From CAZJQD01 sp964548165 [NCBI: uncultured bacterium] (GTDB lineage Bacteria; UBA8481): a stretch of 64,000 bases of DNA. The notes beneath the pieces are model-generated. The model made no database searches and had not been told where the DNA came from. It saw nothing but the letters and a program-made list of their open reading frames with translations. Location of the stretch: NCBI GenBank assembly GCA_964548165.1, contig CAZJQD010000002.1, positions 61,509-125,508 on the forward strand, given 5' to 3'. Position 1 is the first letter of the stretch. The number at the start of each line of letters is the position of its first letter. This document shows positions 1 to 12,900 of the stretch, one piece after another. The position numbers were made by a program, and so were the translations under genes.

Positions 1-606
1 CACGCTCATGCCCAGCGAGACCGGCGCCTGGTCGGCCTGCCAGCGAAGGCCAAAGTCGGCGGCGAACGCGGTCGCGGAGGCGTTATCGATGGTGGAACTG
101 AAGAACTTGGCCGTCGCGCCGTAGCCCCAGTTTGCCAGGCGGCCACCGTAAGAGAGCGCGACGAGGGCATCCTGGCCGGTGAAAGTCCCCTGGTGAGCGC
201 CCGCCGTTCCGCTCACGACGGTCCTCTGCGTCTGGCCGTAGTCGATGTACTGCGCCAGCACGCCCCAGGCGCCCGTTGGGGCCGCGCCGGAAGGACCAGT
301 GGGGAACGCCGCGCCAATGGCGCCCTGCCCGACATCCAGGACCAGGCTCTGGTACATCAACTCGACCTCGCCGCGCTCGGTAAAGGCCAGGCCGGCCGGG
401 TTGTAATGGATGGCGGCGACGCCGCGCGCCTCCGCCGAGAACGCATCGCCCATCGCGGCCCCCCGGGCCGATGGCGAGAAGCGGAGCGATGCCCCGCTGT
501 TGGCCCCGGCGTAGTCCTGGGCAGCGCGCGCGGAGGGCGAGGGGTGAAGGATGAACGATGAAGCCAGGAGCGCCAGGGCGGCAGCCAGCCGATGGCGATG
601 CTTCAT
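1..606 (-). CDS. PorV/PorQ family outer-membrane protein, 3' end cut by window edge
   Basis: Reading leftward from an ATG at 606, the frame stays open for 202 codons to the window edge. The first ~28 residues are a signal peptide (basic MKHRHR, hydrophobic run, then a PSARA-type cleavage area). The mature start holds the family hallmarks: RFSPSARGAAMGDAF near residue 43, then HYNPAGLA near residue 67, followed by alternating aromatic/polar beta-barrel strands. The PorV/PorQ (UPF0164) family are FadL-like outer-membrane barrels; PorV is the shuttle of the type IX secretion system, while many PorV/PorQ paralogues in FCB bacteria have no assigned cargo. An AAGGCGG ribosome site just before 606 favours this start over an in-frame ATG at 627. 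It lies 26 bases after the giant exoprotein gene on the same strand, so co-transcription is likely. The family call is strong; a role in exporting the giant protein is inference. Confidence 0.85.
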   Translation of the reverse strand, partial: MKHRHRLAAALALLASSFILHPSPSARAAQDYAGANSGASLRFSPSARGAAMGDAFSAEARGVAAIHYNPAGLAFTERGEVELMYQSLVLDVGQGAIGAAFPTGPSGAAPTGAWGVLAQYIDYGQTQRTVVSGTAGAHQGTFTGQDALVALSYGGRLANWGYGATAKFFSSTIDNASATAFAADFGLRWQADQAPVSLGMSV

Positions 607-632
607 CCGTCCGCCTTCATTCTGCATCCCTT

Positions 633-945
633 TCATCGGATCACCGCCAGTTTGCCGGTGGCGCGCTGGTTGGTCGCCAGGTCGGTGACGACGTAGATGT
701 ACCAGCCGCTGGCGACCTCATGCCCACCCTCGTTGCGCCCGTTCCAGGTCACAAACCCGTCGTTGATCTGCGTCGTCCGCTCGAAGACGCGCTCTCCGCG
801 GAGCGTGAAGACCTCGATCCGGACGCGGGCCGGGAGGAAGTCGAAGACGATGCCGGTCGTCCTGGGACTGGTCGGATCGTAGGGTGCGCCCGTAGCGACG
901 ACGCCTGCGTTGGGCCGCCAGGGATTCGGATAGACCATGAAGCGC
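633..945 (-). other. C-terminal FlgD-Ig/T9SS-like sorting domain of the giant protein
   Basis: The last ~100 residues show the pattern of Por-secretion (type A) or FlgD-like Ig domains: VYPNPWRP, a central strand 'VRIEVFTLRGERVF', then 'WNGRNEGGHEVASGWYIYVV' and a basic end (GKLAVIR). In Bacteroidota such domains direct substrates through type IX secretion; in other FCB phyla the same domain occurs without a proven secretion route. Confidence 0.75.
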
Positions 946-3900
946 GCCAGGCTCGCCTGGTTCCCGGGGCCGCCGCTGCCCGCGATCGGGACGACGAGGA
1001 CGAACGAGGAGAACTTCGAGGTCAGGAAGCGCACGGTGCGCGACGCCGAGTCGTAGGCGAAGCGACTGAGTGACGGCGTATTGGTGGTCGAGTCAAACCG
1101 CCACTCTTGCGTCTCGCCGCCGCTATGAGCGGATCGCAGGACGAGGCTGTCGAGCGCGACTCCCGACGGACAGGTCATGGCGACCAAAGCCGTGTGGCCG
1201 GGCTGGAGCGCGGTGACGGCCGCTCCGGCCTTGTCGAAGATGTCGACGGAGAGGATGAGGCCGACCGGGGTATCTCTTCCGATGAGCGCGTTTACGGCGC
1301 TTGCTGAGACCGCCAGGGCTCCAGCGCCCGCGCCGGCGCCCGTCGCGCCGCGACCCGAGGAGCCTGCCACGCCGAGCCCGACGGTGAAGGAGTCCTCGGC
1401 ATCGGGGTCCACGGCACCGCGCGCGAACGAGACGGTCGCCTGGCTGTCGTTGCCTCCCTGCAGGGCCACATCCATCCGCTGGCCTCCCAGGCCGCGTTGC
1501 CGCACCGAGTCTGAGCCGCCGGCGATATCGGCCAACGTATCGCTTGTCGTCGCGAGGATACCGATGACGCTCGAAAGACCCGGCGCGGAGTCGCGGTTAG
1601 CGGCCTGAGCGATGACGCGAAGCTCGACAACGGAGTCGTTACCGATGGCGTCTGCCAGGGCGTTCCAGTGGAGCCCATACACGGTGCGCGTCTCGCCGCC
1701 GACGCGCATCGGGTTGGTGGCGGTCGGCGTCGCGGCAGGGGTCATGCTCGTCCACGAGCCTCCGCCGCTTCGGCGATACTGGAAGATGAGCGTATCGGCC
1801 GCGGACCGCGCGCCGTTGAGGTCCACCTGGACCTGGATGCCGCCGGCCAACAGGACACGCTGGCCCGCCTTCGGCGTGACCAGGGACGTCCAGGCCTGGG
1901 TGGGCGCCGACGAACGGGCCGACGCGCCCGCCAAGGCGCCGCCGGCATCCTCGTTTCCGGATGCGTCCTGCGCATTCACCCGGAAGAGGTAGAAGGTGCC
2001 AGCCGTGAGAGAAGCGCGGCCAGTCGTCGACCAGGTGAAGCTCTCGCTGCCGTTGTCGGACAGCACGGCCAGGAGGGTGTCGGGCATGGCGCTGGAGAGG
2101 CCCTGGTTCCAGTAGATGTTGTACTGGCCCGCGCTCCGGACGTCGGGCGACGGCGAACCGAACCAGGTGAGCGTGATTCCCAGGGCGTCGTCGGCGAGCG
2201 CGACGAGGTCGAAGATGGGCGCGGGGAGCGTGTCGTCGTTGCCGGCGGGTCGCCGGAAGGAATCCGCCGCGGACCAGGCGGTCTGGTTGCCGACCGTATC
2301 GACCGCGGCGACGCGCCACCAGTAGGTGGTGTTCGAGTCGTTGAAGTTGAAGACCGGCACGAAGCGGGTGTCCTCGACGTATTGGGAAGTGAGGAGCACG
2401 GCGAAGGATTCCTGCCGTGACGCCTGGAAGAGGTAACGCACGCGCGTGCCGCCGGCGCCGGTATCCGAGGACCCGGCGATGGTGAATACGACGGCGGTCG
2501 CGCTGGTCTCCGCGCCCCCGCGGGGCGCCACGAGAGCGGGCACGGTGGCAGGCGGCGTGGAATCGAATCCGAAGGCCAGGCCTCCCGAATACGGGCTCCA
2601 GGCGCCCGCGTTGGTGCGCGCCCGGACGCGCGCCGTGAAGGACGTGTCCATGAAGCCGAGGATGTTCAGCGAACCCGACGTGAGGCTCGTGAGGACGGTG
2701 GTCTCCACGAAGGTCTCCCCGGTTGCCGTCGCGATCCAGAGCTGGTAGCCGGAGAGCCCGCTCGCCGGGATCGAACCCGTCTCCTGCCACGAGAAGGTGA
2801 TGGGCACTGCGCGGGTCACGAGGCCGCCGGCGGGCGTGGTGAAGCCGGGGGCGGCGGGAGTCGCGGTCTCGAGCGTGAAGGAGGCAGAAGCCCAGGACGA
2901 GAGGTTGCCGAGCTGATCCTCGGCGACGACGCGCCAATGCCACGTGCCCGCGGCCAGAGACGGGGCCGTGAGCTGGCTCGTCGTGTCCGCGGTCTGCGTG
3001 TCGAGCGTTGTTGCGGCGAAGGTGGAATCCGTGCCGAGCTGGACGCGGTACCGACGAAGCGCGGCGGCGAAGGCGGTCGCGTCGGACCAATCGAGCGTGG
3101 GCGCGGTCGTGGCGATGAAGCCGCCGTTCGTGGGCGAGAGCACGGTAGGCGTCGTGGGCGGGCTCGTGAGGAGACGGAACGTATCCGCGATCCAGGTCGA
3201 GACATTGCCAGCCGTGTCGACGCTTTGCACGCGCCAGGTCCAGGTGCCCTGCGTGAATCCCGAGAGGGTTGTCTCGGTGGCGCTGGTGTAGGCGTCGTGC
3301 AGGGGAGATGCGAAGGTCCCGGCGGAGTCGGTCTGGAAGCGATACGCGCGCAATCCGCTCAGCGTATCGGAGCTTGCGGACCAACGAAGGGTGATGGATC
3401 CCGCGGCGGTGTCGGCGCCGGAGGAAGGAGCCAGCAGGGGAGCGGGGGCCGCGGGAGGAGTCGTGTCGATGATGAAGGCTCGAGTTGTCTGGGACGCCGC
3501 CTGGTTGCCTGCCGCGTCGGACGCGATGACGCGCCAGTAGAGGAGCGTGCTGGCGGGCAGGCCGAGAACGGCGAGGCTGTCGACGGCCGGCCCCACGGTC
3601 GTGTCGACGATGGTGACGGCGAACGTGGAATCCCCTGAGACCTGGAGCTTGTAGGCGGTGACGCCGCCGGGCGTGTCCGTGGTGAGGTTCCAGGTGAAGC
3701 CGGCCGGCAGGCCGCCCAGGTAGGCGCCATGAGCGGGCGTGACGAGGCTGAAGGTGGCGGGCGGCACGCTGTCGGCGGCGGGGGCGCCGCCGGTGTCGAC
3801 GGCGAGGTGGAACCAGCCGGAGGCGACCGTGTTGCCGGAACGATCGACGGCGGTGACGCGCCAGAACCAGTCGCCGCCGGCCAGCGCCTGGGAGACGAGG

Positions 3901-6900
3901 TTCTTGACGGTGACGGTGCGCGTCTCGGCAGCAGCCAGGCCCGTGGTGTCCCGACCGATCTCCCAGGTCCAGGTGTCACCATCCGAGGTCCAGACGAAGG
4001 TGGGCTGGGTATCGGTTGTCGTGGTGCTGTCGGCGGGGGAGAAGAGCGCGACGGTGACGCTGGTGTCGATGACGAGCGTGCGCGAGGCGCTAGCCGTGGT
4101 GAAGCCAAGCGTGTTGGCGACGACGACGCGCCAGCTGTAGGAGGCGTTGGAGGGCAGCGTTGTCGATGAGGAGGTGGACAGGCCAGCGGAGGCGCTGACC
4201 AGCGGCGCGGCGAACGTGCCGGCGGTGTCGACCTGGAGCGTGTAGGAGGAGATGGTCGAGAGCGTCTCGGCGCTGGCGTTCCAGGAGAAGGTGATCGTGC
4301 GCGAACTGGTCTCGAGCGAGGCGGCGGGGTTCAGGAGCACGGGCGCCAGGGGGCCGGCGCTCACGATGGTCAGCTTCCTGGTGTCGGAGTAGGCCACGTT
4401 GCCGGCGTCGTCCGACGCGGCGATTCGCCAGTAGTGGACGGCGCCAGAGGCGAGGGCGAGAGAGGTCGTCGTGACATTGCCGACCGAGGTGTTGATGTCC
4501 AGCGTCCCGAACGCCGGGTCGTACGAGGTCTGAATGGAGTAGTCGGCGACCCCGGTGAAGGTGTCCGTGGACGCCGACCAGGCGAACGTGAAGGTGCTCG
4601 CCGACGTCTCGACGTTCGCGGCGGGCGCAATCAGCACGGGGGAGGAGGGAGGAACCTGGTCAACCGTGACCGTCCACGTCTCGGAACTGGCTCGGGCGTT
4701 GCCGTTGACGTCGTAAGCAATGACGCGCCAGTGCCAGGTCGTGTCCCCGGCCAGGCCGGGGGCGTAGGACGTGAGCTGTCCGACGTTGGTGTCGACGGCG
4801 AGGAGAGCGAAGGAGGAGGAGCGAGAGGCCTGGAGACGATAGTAGGACAGGCCGCTGCCGGCGTCGGTCGTGGCGTTCCACCCGAGCGTGACAGCGGGAT
4901 TGGCGGTGAGCGTCCCGTCGGCGGGGGAAGCCAGCGAGAAGGCCGTGGGTGGGATGAGATCGTAGACGTAGAAGACGGCGGGAGCCGCCAGGTCGATGGA
5001 GGGGCCCGTATCCCTCATGGAGGTCTTCACCCCCAGGGCAGGGATGACGGCCAGCATGGTCTCGCCGGAGGGAGCGGTGTCCCGAACGGAGACGACGACG
5101 AGGAAGCTCTCGGCTCCGGTGGCTCCGAGCGACTGATTGAGCCCGGTCATGCCGTAGGTCTGGCTGCCGGAGTAGCCGAGCAGGCTGATCACGGGATCCG
5201 TTCCGGAGTCGACGTTGCCGTTCCGGTTGCTATCGCGGTAGAGCACGACGTAGTCCAGGCGGTTGACTTGCCCGGCGTTACCGGTCAGGCGGACGCTGAA
5301 TTGCTTGAGCGTGTCGCCGGCATTTCCCGTGACCGTGAAGGACATGAGGCGCGTGACGTCGAGCGCAAGCGGGGCAATAGTTTCGGAGAGAGTGGCGTTG
5401 TTGACGGAGATCCCGGTGATCGACGATCCCGTGTCGACGTAGAGAGTGGCCGGGGAATACTCGGCGACAAGCGGGCGGGTGTCGCGCAGTGAAGTTCTCA
5501 CGGCGAGGGCGGGCAGGTAGGCGCGAAGGGTGTCGCCCGTGGCGGCGGAGGTGGTGAGCGAGACAGCCACGACGAAGGAATCGGTGCCCGCGACGCCCAG
5601 GGAGACCGGTGATCCCAGGACGTAGGCACTCCCCTGGGCCGCCAGGATGGCAACGAGCGTGTCGGAGCTGCCCAGGGATCCGTCACGGTTTCCGTCGCGA
5701 TACAGGGCGACCGAGTCGATCTTGCCCGCGCCCGCCGCATTGCCGGCGAACGAGACCCTCAGGACGGTCAAGGAATCGTTGGCCCCACCGCCGACGGTGA
5801 ACGCCAGCACGCCGTTGGTGTTGGCAACCGCCGAATTGACGGTCGCGCTGAGGGGCTTGAGCGCGTTGACGACGAGGGTGACCCCGGCCCCCTGGACGGT
5901 GAAGACGCCGGGCGCTGCCTGCGATACCGCCGGGCCCGTATCCGCCAGTGTCGTCTTGACCGATGACGGCGGGATGGAGGCCTGCAGGGTCTCGTCCAGG
6001 GGAGCGGTGTCCGCGAGTCCGACCACGATGAGGAAAGAGTCGCCGGTGCCGAGAGCCTGGTTGAGAACCGCTGTCGTCCAGCGCGTGTCCGCCGTCGCGC
6101 TCAGGGAGGCCACGAGGACGTCGGTGCCGGAATCGAAGGCGGCGTTGGTATTGAGGTCCCGGTAGAGGCGGACGAATTCGAAGCGGTTCGCTACGCCAGC
6201 GGCGCCAGCGAAGGCGACGCCGGCCGTGGTCAGCGTGTCCGACAGGGCGCTCTTCAGGGAGAAGGCCAGGACGGCGGTCTGGTCAGTGCCGAGAGCGACG
6301 ATGGCAGTGCTGGCAGGGAGCGTGGGATGCACTGTCAGGAGGAGAGGAGTGGAGCCCGTGTCGATGACAAGGAGCCGACTGTCGGAGATCGAGGCATTGC
6401 CCACCGAGTCATAGGCGATGACGCGCCAACGGTAGGTATCGGTGACCAGGGCCTGGGTGAACGACGTGAGCGTGGTGAGCGCGTTGACGAACGGCGAGAG
6501 GAAGGCCGTGGAGGTGTCGATCTGGAGGCGGTAACCGGCGAGGCCCGCGATGCTGTCCGTGGATGCCGACCAGGTGAAGAGGATCGTGGTGCCGGAGGTA
6601 TCCGTCGCGTCCGCGGGCGCCGTGAGCAGGGGTTTGGTGGGCGGGGCGGTGTCGATGCGGAAGGTGTACGTGGTCGAGGTGGTCGTGTTGCCCGCGGAAT
6701 CCCTGCTGATGATGCGGAGGCGGAAGGTCTCGTTCACGAGGGCGCTGTGCACGGTGAGCGTCGTCGCGGTGACCGTGGTGTCCAGGAGGAGCGAGGCGAA
6801 GGCGCCCGTGGTGTCGATCTGGACGCGGTAGGAGGCGACGCCGGAAATGCTGTCGGCCGCCGTCGTCCACGCGAAGGTCACGGTCGTGACGTTGGTGTCG

Positions 6901-9900
6901 GTGTAGGGGGCGACGGGCATCGTGAGCGTCACGGGCGTCGGCGCCGTGGTGTCGATCCGCACGCGGCGGACCACGGAGGTCGCCACGTTGCCCGCGCTAT
7001 CCCTGGCCGTCACGCGGAGGAAGTAGGTGTCGTTAGCAGGGGCATTGACGATGGTCAACGTGGTCCCGGTCGTCGTGGTATCGATGAGGCTGGCCACGAA
7101 GGTGCCCGCGGTGTCGATCTGCAGGCGGTAGGCAGCGATGCCGGAGAAGCTGTCGAAGGCGGTGGTCCACGCCACGCCCAGGGTGGTGGCCGAGGTGTCT
7201 ACGTCGGCCGAGGGCGAGGTGAGCGACGACGCGGTGGGCGCCTGGGTGTCGAGACGGAGCAGGCGGGAAAGGGAAGCCGTGGCGTTGCCGGCGGAGTCGA
7301 CGGCGAGTATGCGCCAGTAGGTAGTCTCGTTGGCGCGGAGCCCCGACAGAATCGCGATGCTGGTCGAGAAGGTGAAGGTGTCGAGATACGGGGAACCGAA
7401 GGCTCCGCCCGCGGTGTCCAGCTGGAGGCGGTAGCCCTGGATGCCGGCGATGGAGTCCGGCGCCGCGCTCCAGGTGAAGGTGAGGCCGGATACGGAGGTG
7501 TCGTGCCCGTCAGCGGGCGAGAGGAGGGACGCGGCGCCGGGAGCGGTGGTGTCGATCCGGAGCCTTCTGATCGCGTAGAAGGTATTGTTAGCGACCGTGT
7601 CGAAGACGCGGATCGTCCAGTAGTAGGTGTCGTTGGGCGCGAGCGTGACGGTGGATTCGAGGGCTAGGCCGGTGCTGGAATCGACGGCGAGTGCGCCGGC
7701 AAACGACGAGTCGGTCGAGATGAGCAGCCGGTAGGCGAGGATGCCGGTGCCGGTGTCCACGGCCGCGGTCCAGGAGAACCGGATCGTCGTCGAGGCGGTA
7801 TCGAGGCTTGCGGCCGGGGTGGATGGGGTTCCCGCCACGGGCGCCGCCGTGTCGATGCGCAGGACCCGGCCTGTCGAGGGCGTGACGCTCAGGCCGGAGT
7901 CGACGGCAACGACGCGCCAGTACCAAGTCTCGTTGGCCGCCAGGGTTCGGATCGCCGACGTCTCCGTGCCGGGAACGGCGGAGTCGATGTAGGTCGTCGT
8001 GAATCCGGGCGAGGTGTCGAACTGGAGCTGGTAGCGCAGGATGCCGGTGACGCTGTCGGTGGAGGGAGTCCACGCGAACCGGATGGTCAGCAGGTTGGTG
8101 TCCGTGGGATCCGAGGGTGCCTGGAGGGTGGGCTGGGTGGGCGTCGAGAGGTCGAGGCGGATGCGGCGCGTGTCGGAGACGGCCGTATTGCCGGCCGTGT
8201 CGACGGCGACGACGCGCCAGAACCGGGTGCCTTCCGTGAGCATGATCACGTTCAAGGACGTGCTGGTGGTCGCGGAGTCGCTGGTCAACGACGTGAAGGT
8301 CCCGTTGGTGTCGAACTGGAGCTTGTAGCGCGCCAGCCCCGAGAGCGTGTCGGACGAGGAGCTCCAGGCGAAGAGCACGGCGCCGTTCGACGTATCGTAC
8401 CCGGCCTCGGGTGCCAGCAGGGCAGGCACCGTGGGGGCTACCGTGTCGATTCTCACGACGCGGAAGGTCGACGCGGTGGTGTTGCCGCTGTTGTCAGTCG
8501 CGATGACGCGCCACCAGTAGGTGTCGTTGGGAGCGAGCGTGCGGGTCCCCGAGAGCGCCGGGGTCACGGAATCCACGAGCGGGGATGCAAAGGAGGACGA
8601 CGTGTCGATCTGCAGGCGATAGCCCGCGATGCCGTTGGAGTCGGTGGACGCGGACCAGGAGAAGGTGATCGTGGTGGAGGAGGTGTCCTGGTTGTCCGCC
8701 GGCGACTGGAGATTGGAGGCCGAGGGGGCGCCATTGTCGTATCGGAGCGCGCGGATCGAGGAGGTCTCGTGATTTGTCGCCGAGTCGTACGCGGCGACGC
8801 GCCAGTAATAGGTGTCGCTCGTGTTGAACACGTGGGTCGCGGAGAGCGCCGTGGTGTAGCTGTCCCTGACAAGGGTCAGGAACGCGACGCTATCCGAAAT
8901 CTGGAGGCGGTAGCGGGCGACCCCGGCCATGGAGTCGGCGGAGGCCGACCACGTGAACGTGAAGGTGGCGGCCGCAGACTCGTAGTTGTTGACCGGTGAA
9001 ACGAGCGTCGGCGCCGTCGGCGGAGCGGTGTCGACGCGGAGCACGAAATGGCCGACCGTGGCCGAATTGCCGGCGCTGTCGTAGACGACCACGCGCCAGG
9101 CATGGGTGTCCCTGGTGTTCAGGTTTGCCACGGTGACCGAATTGGCCGTGAGCGTGGTATCGACGTAGGGGGCGGTGAAGGCGCTGGAGGACGTATCCAT
9201 CTGGAACCGGTAATGGGAAATGCCCGTCCCGGTGTCCGTGCCGATGGCCCAGGCGAAGGTCAATGTCGTGACGTTGGTGTCGTAGTTGTTCGGGATCCCG
9301 CTGTATCCGGGCGGAATGGGCGCGATCGTATCGGTTCGGATGCGCCGCGTGGCGGAGGTGGTCGTGTTGCCGGCAGAGTCGACGGCGACCATGCGCCAGT
9401 AGTAGGTGTCGTTGGGCGCGAGCGTGCGCTGGGCGTTGTTGCCGGAGGCGGCCACGATCGAGTCCACGTACAGGCTGGTGAAGGTGTTCGCGGTATCGAC
9501 CTGGAGCCGGTAGTAGAGGAGCCCGGAGATCGAGTCTGCCGACGAGTTGAACCAGAAGTCGAAGGTGAGCCCGGAGGTGTCGGTGTTGTTCGCCGGAAGG
9601 TTGATGGCGAAGTTCATCGGGGTCGTCGTGTCCAGGCGGAAGGACCGCGACGCCGTGGCCGCGGTGTTGCCGGCGTCGTCGACCACGATTAGTCGCCAGT
9701 GGTAGGTGTCGTTGGCCGGCAGGGTGCGCGAAGCGGAGGTCGACGGGGTGAATGAATCCGCAACGAGGAGCGAGAAGGCGCCGGACGTGTCGACCTGCAA
9801 GCGGTAGCCGGCGATGCCGGAAAGGTTGTCCGAGGACGCCGTCCAGGAGAACGCGAGGGAGACCTGGTTCGTGTCCGTTCCGGCCGCCGGCGCGAGGAGC

Positions 9901-12900
9901 GTGACGATGCCGGTAGGCGCCATGGTGTCGACGAGGACGGAGCGCGTGGCCGAGATCGCGGCATTGGTCGCGCTGTCGGTCGCCGTGACGCGCCAGTACC
10001 AGGTCTCGTTGCCGCCCAGCGTCAACGTCACCGATGTCGTCGCGAGGGTCGTGTCGACCCAATTCACGGAGAAGGTGCCTGCCGTGTCGAGCTGGAAGCG
10101 ATAGGAAGCGACGCCCGAGACGGTGTCGGTCGCGGGCGCCCAGCTGAAGAGCTGTGACACCAGGTTGGTCTCCAGGCTGGCCGCCGGGGTGGCAAGCGCA
10201 GGTGTCGTGGGTGGCGCCGTGTCGACCCGTAGGCGGCGTCCGCCCGCGACGGGTGTCGTGTTGCCGCTGTTGTCCACGGCGACGACTCTCCAGTAGTAGG
10301 TCTCGTTGGCGGGCAGTGTTCTCAGGGCCGTCGTGCCCGTGCCGGTCACCGAGTCCACGACGAGGTTCGCGAACGTGCCCGCGGTGTCGAACTGCAGGCG
10401 ATAGGTGGCGATGCCGGCGGAATCGGTAGAAGCCGTCCACGCGAAGGCGAGCGTCGTGACATTGGTATCGGTGAGGTCAGGGGGGGCCACGAGCGTCGGG
10501 GCCGTGGGCGGCTGGGTGTCGGCCGTCATGCCGGTGGCGACCGATTCCGAGTAGAAGGACTGGTTCTCGAGGGCGGCGCCATCGAAGGCGGTCACGCGGT
10601 AGGAATGAGTCTCCAGCGCCTGCAATCCCGAATCGATAAAGGTCAGCGCAGCCGATGCCACCGAACCACGGAGAATCCAGGAACTGCTGTCCGGCGTGGC
10701 GGCGCGATAAACGCGGTAGCCCGAGAGGCCGAGTGCGTAGCCGGGTTCCTCCGTTGCCGTGACCGGCGCCCAGCTGATGCGCAGACTGCTGGCCCCGAGG
10801 ACCGCGACGGCCACGGTGTCCGGGGCGCGGGGCGCGACCGTGTCGGCGCCGGGCGCGGTGTCGACCGCGCCGAGGCGGAAGGGGATGTAGATGACGGAGT
10901 CTTTGCCCGCGCCGTTGATGCGAAGCTTGACGACAGCGGAATCGACGGACCCCCACCAGCAACGCTCGAAGACCGCGCGTAGCAGGCTTCCTGCTGAGAC
11001 GACCGAGTCGGGTTTAGTGGGATTGGGGGTGAAGTTGCATCGCTCAAAAGTGTCCCGGGCGCTGAGACCTGAGATCGAGACGGCCCAGGAATTGTTCGAA
11101 TCGGAACTGCAGAGCACGAATCGGTTGTCGGCGGCGCTCGCGAGTGAGATTCCGGACCCGGCATTGTTGCGCGAGATGTGCTCGAAGACCTGGCTGCCTA
11201 CGGCGGCCGTGGCGAGGGAGAGACCATCGCTCGCGTTGCTGTCGGTGATGTTGCGAACGAGCACGGTGCCGGTACAACCAACGATGGCCATGCCGTTGTT
11301 CATGTTCGCAAACGCGCGGTTGGCCACGTAGATATTCCAGGGCGCCGAGATTTGGAAACCGCCGAGTGTGTTGGACGACGCGACATTCGACTCGTGGAGG
11401 TTGCCCGTGCTGAGTGAATTCACGGAGAAACCGCGTTGCCCGTTCGACGCTGCCCTGTTCTCTCGGATCGTGTTGGAATCGCTGTTCGTGCCGAGAGAGA
11501 AACCGTCCGCCGCGTTCGTCTGGGCGACATTCCAAGCCAGCAGGTTACGGAGCGAGAACGAGAGGCTGATGCCGCTCGATCCGTTTCCGGCCGCCGCGAT
11601 GTGCGTGAGGGTGTTGGAATCCGACTGTACCAGGTTCAAACCGTTCTGGCCCGCTCCCGACACCGTCAGGTGCGTGAATGTCGAGGTGTCCACGTTGAAG
11701 AGATTCAGCCCCTGGTAAGCCATCACAATCCGCAATCGGGAGATGGTCAGGTTGCTGACGCCCGATGCGGTTATGGCCTTCTTGTTGGCGCCCAAGGAGG
11801 TGTCGCCCGGGGAGAGAATCGTGCCGGTCGGCGAAGAATCGACGCCGAGGATCGCGATCCCGTTGGCCGGGATTGCGATCGTCTCGTAGTAGTAACCGGC
11901 GTCCACGAGGATCGTGTCGCCCGCGCTGGCCAGCGCGAGAACGGCGGCGATCGAGCGCTTTGGCGCCGAGGGTGTCAGGCCGAAGCTTGTGTCGTACCCG
12001 ATCGAGGACGTGTAGGAGTCTCCTGCCGTGGATGTGTCATTGACATACCACGTGTTGGGGCCGCTGGTGTCCGGCACGGCCGAGGCGCTCGCGGTGGTGT
12101 CGGAGTAGAAGGCCTCGTTGCCGCCGAAGGAGCCCTGGAGGTCGAAGGCGGTGATCCGATAGCGGTAGGTCTGGTAGGGCGCCAGGCCGCTGTCGACGAA
12201 TACCGCTGTGGGCGCGGCAATCGTGGCGACCAGGGTGGGCAGGGAGGGCGCCGTGGAGGTATCGCGATAGATGCGGTAGCCGACCAGGTTGTCCTGGGTC
12301 GAGCCATCCTCGTCGAGGAGAGAAGCGGACCAGGTGAGCGCGATCGCGGTCTCGCTGAGCGATGTGGCGAGGAACGTGTCGGGAGATCGGGGCGCCACCG
12401 TGTCCGCGCTCACGGCCGTATCCGCCTGGACGAGCCGGAACGGCGTGAAGCTGGTGACCGAGTCCGAGAAGGTCGCCAGGATGCCGATCGTATCCCGGGT
12501 TCCCCACCAGTTTCCTGTGGCGTATTGCGGCGAGGCAGCACCGGTCTTGTGCCAGCCGAAGTAGGTGTTCCCCACGACGTTGTTGGCGAGGAACCGGTTG
12601 TACTGCGAGGCGCCATACAGGCCGATCCCGGTGTCATTACCGCTGATGAGGTTCTGGACGAAGGCATTGGAGTCCGCGCCGTCGAGGACAACGCCCTTGC
12701 CGGTGGTCCCGGAAATTCTGTTGTGGGCGACGATATTGCTTGTCGCTCCGGCCGTGAGGTAGAGGCCGGATGAACCGCTGGAACCGATCGCGTTGTCGGC
12801 CACGACGTTGCCGCGGCTGCCGTTTATGAGGATGCCGCCCGATCCGTTCGTCAAGAGGACGTTGGAGGCCACCCGGTTGTTGTCGGACAGGTAAATGGAA

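Noticed and set aside
8890-10440. 516-codon frame and other long frames inside the giant gene, both strands
   Set aside because: They are His/Arg/Pro-rich shadows of the Ig-like repeats, with the repeat period but no domain of their own.
6360-10510. Possible CRISPR or minisatellite array, judged by regular ~290-bp spacing
   Set aside because: The period matches protein repeats, copies are diverged at DNA level, and no short identical direct repeat with unique spacers is present.
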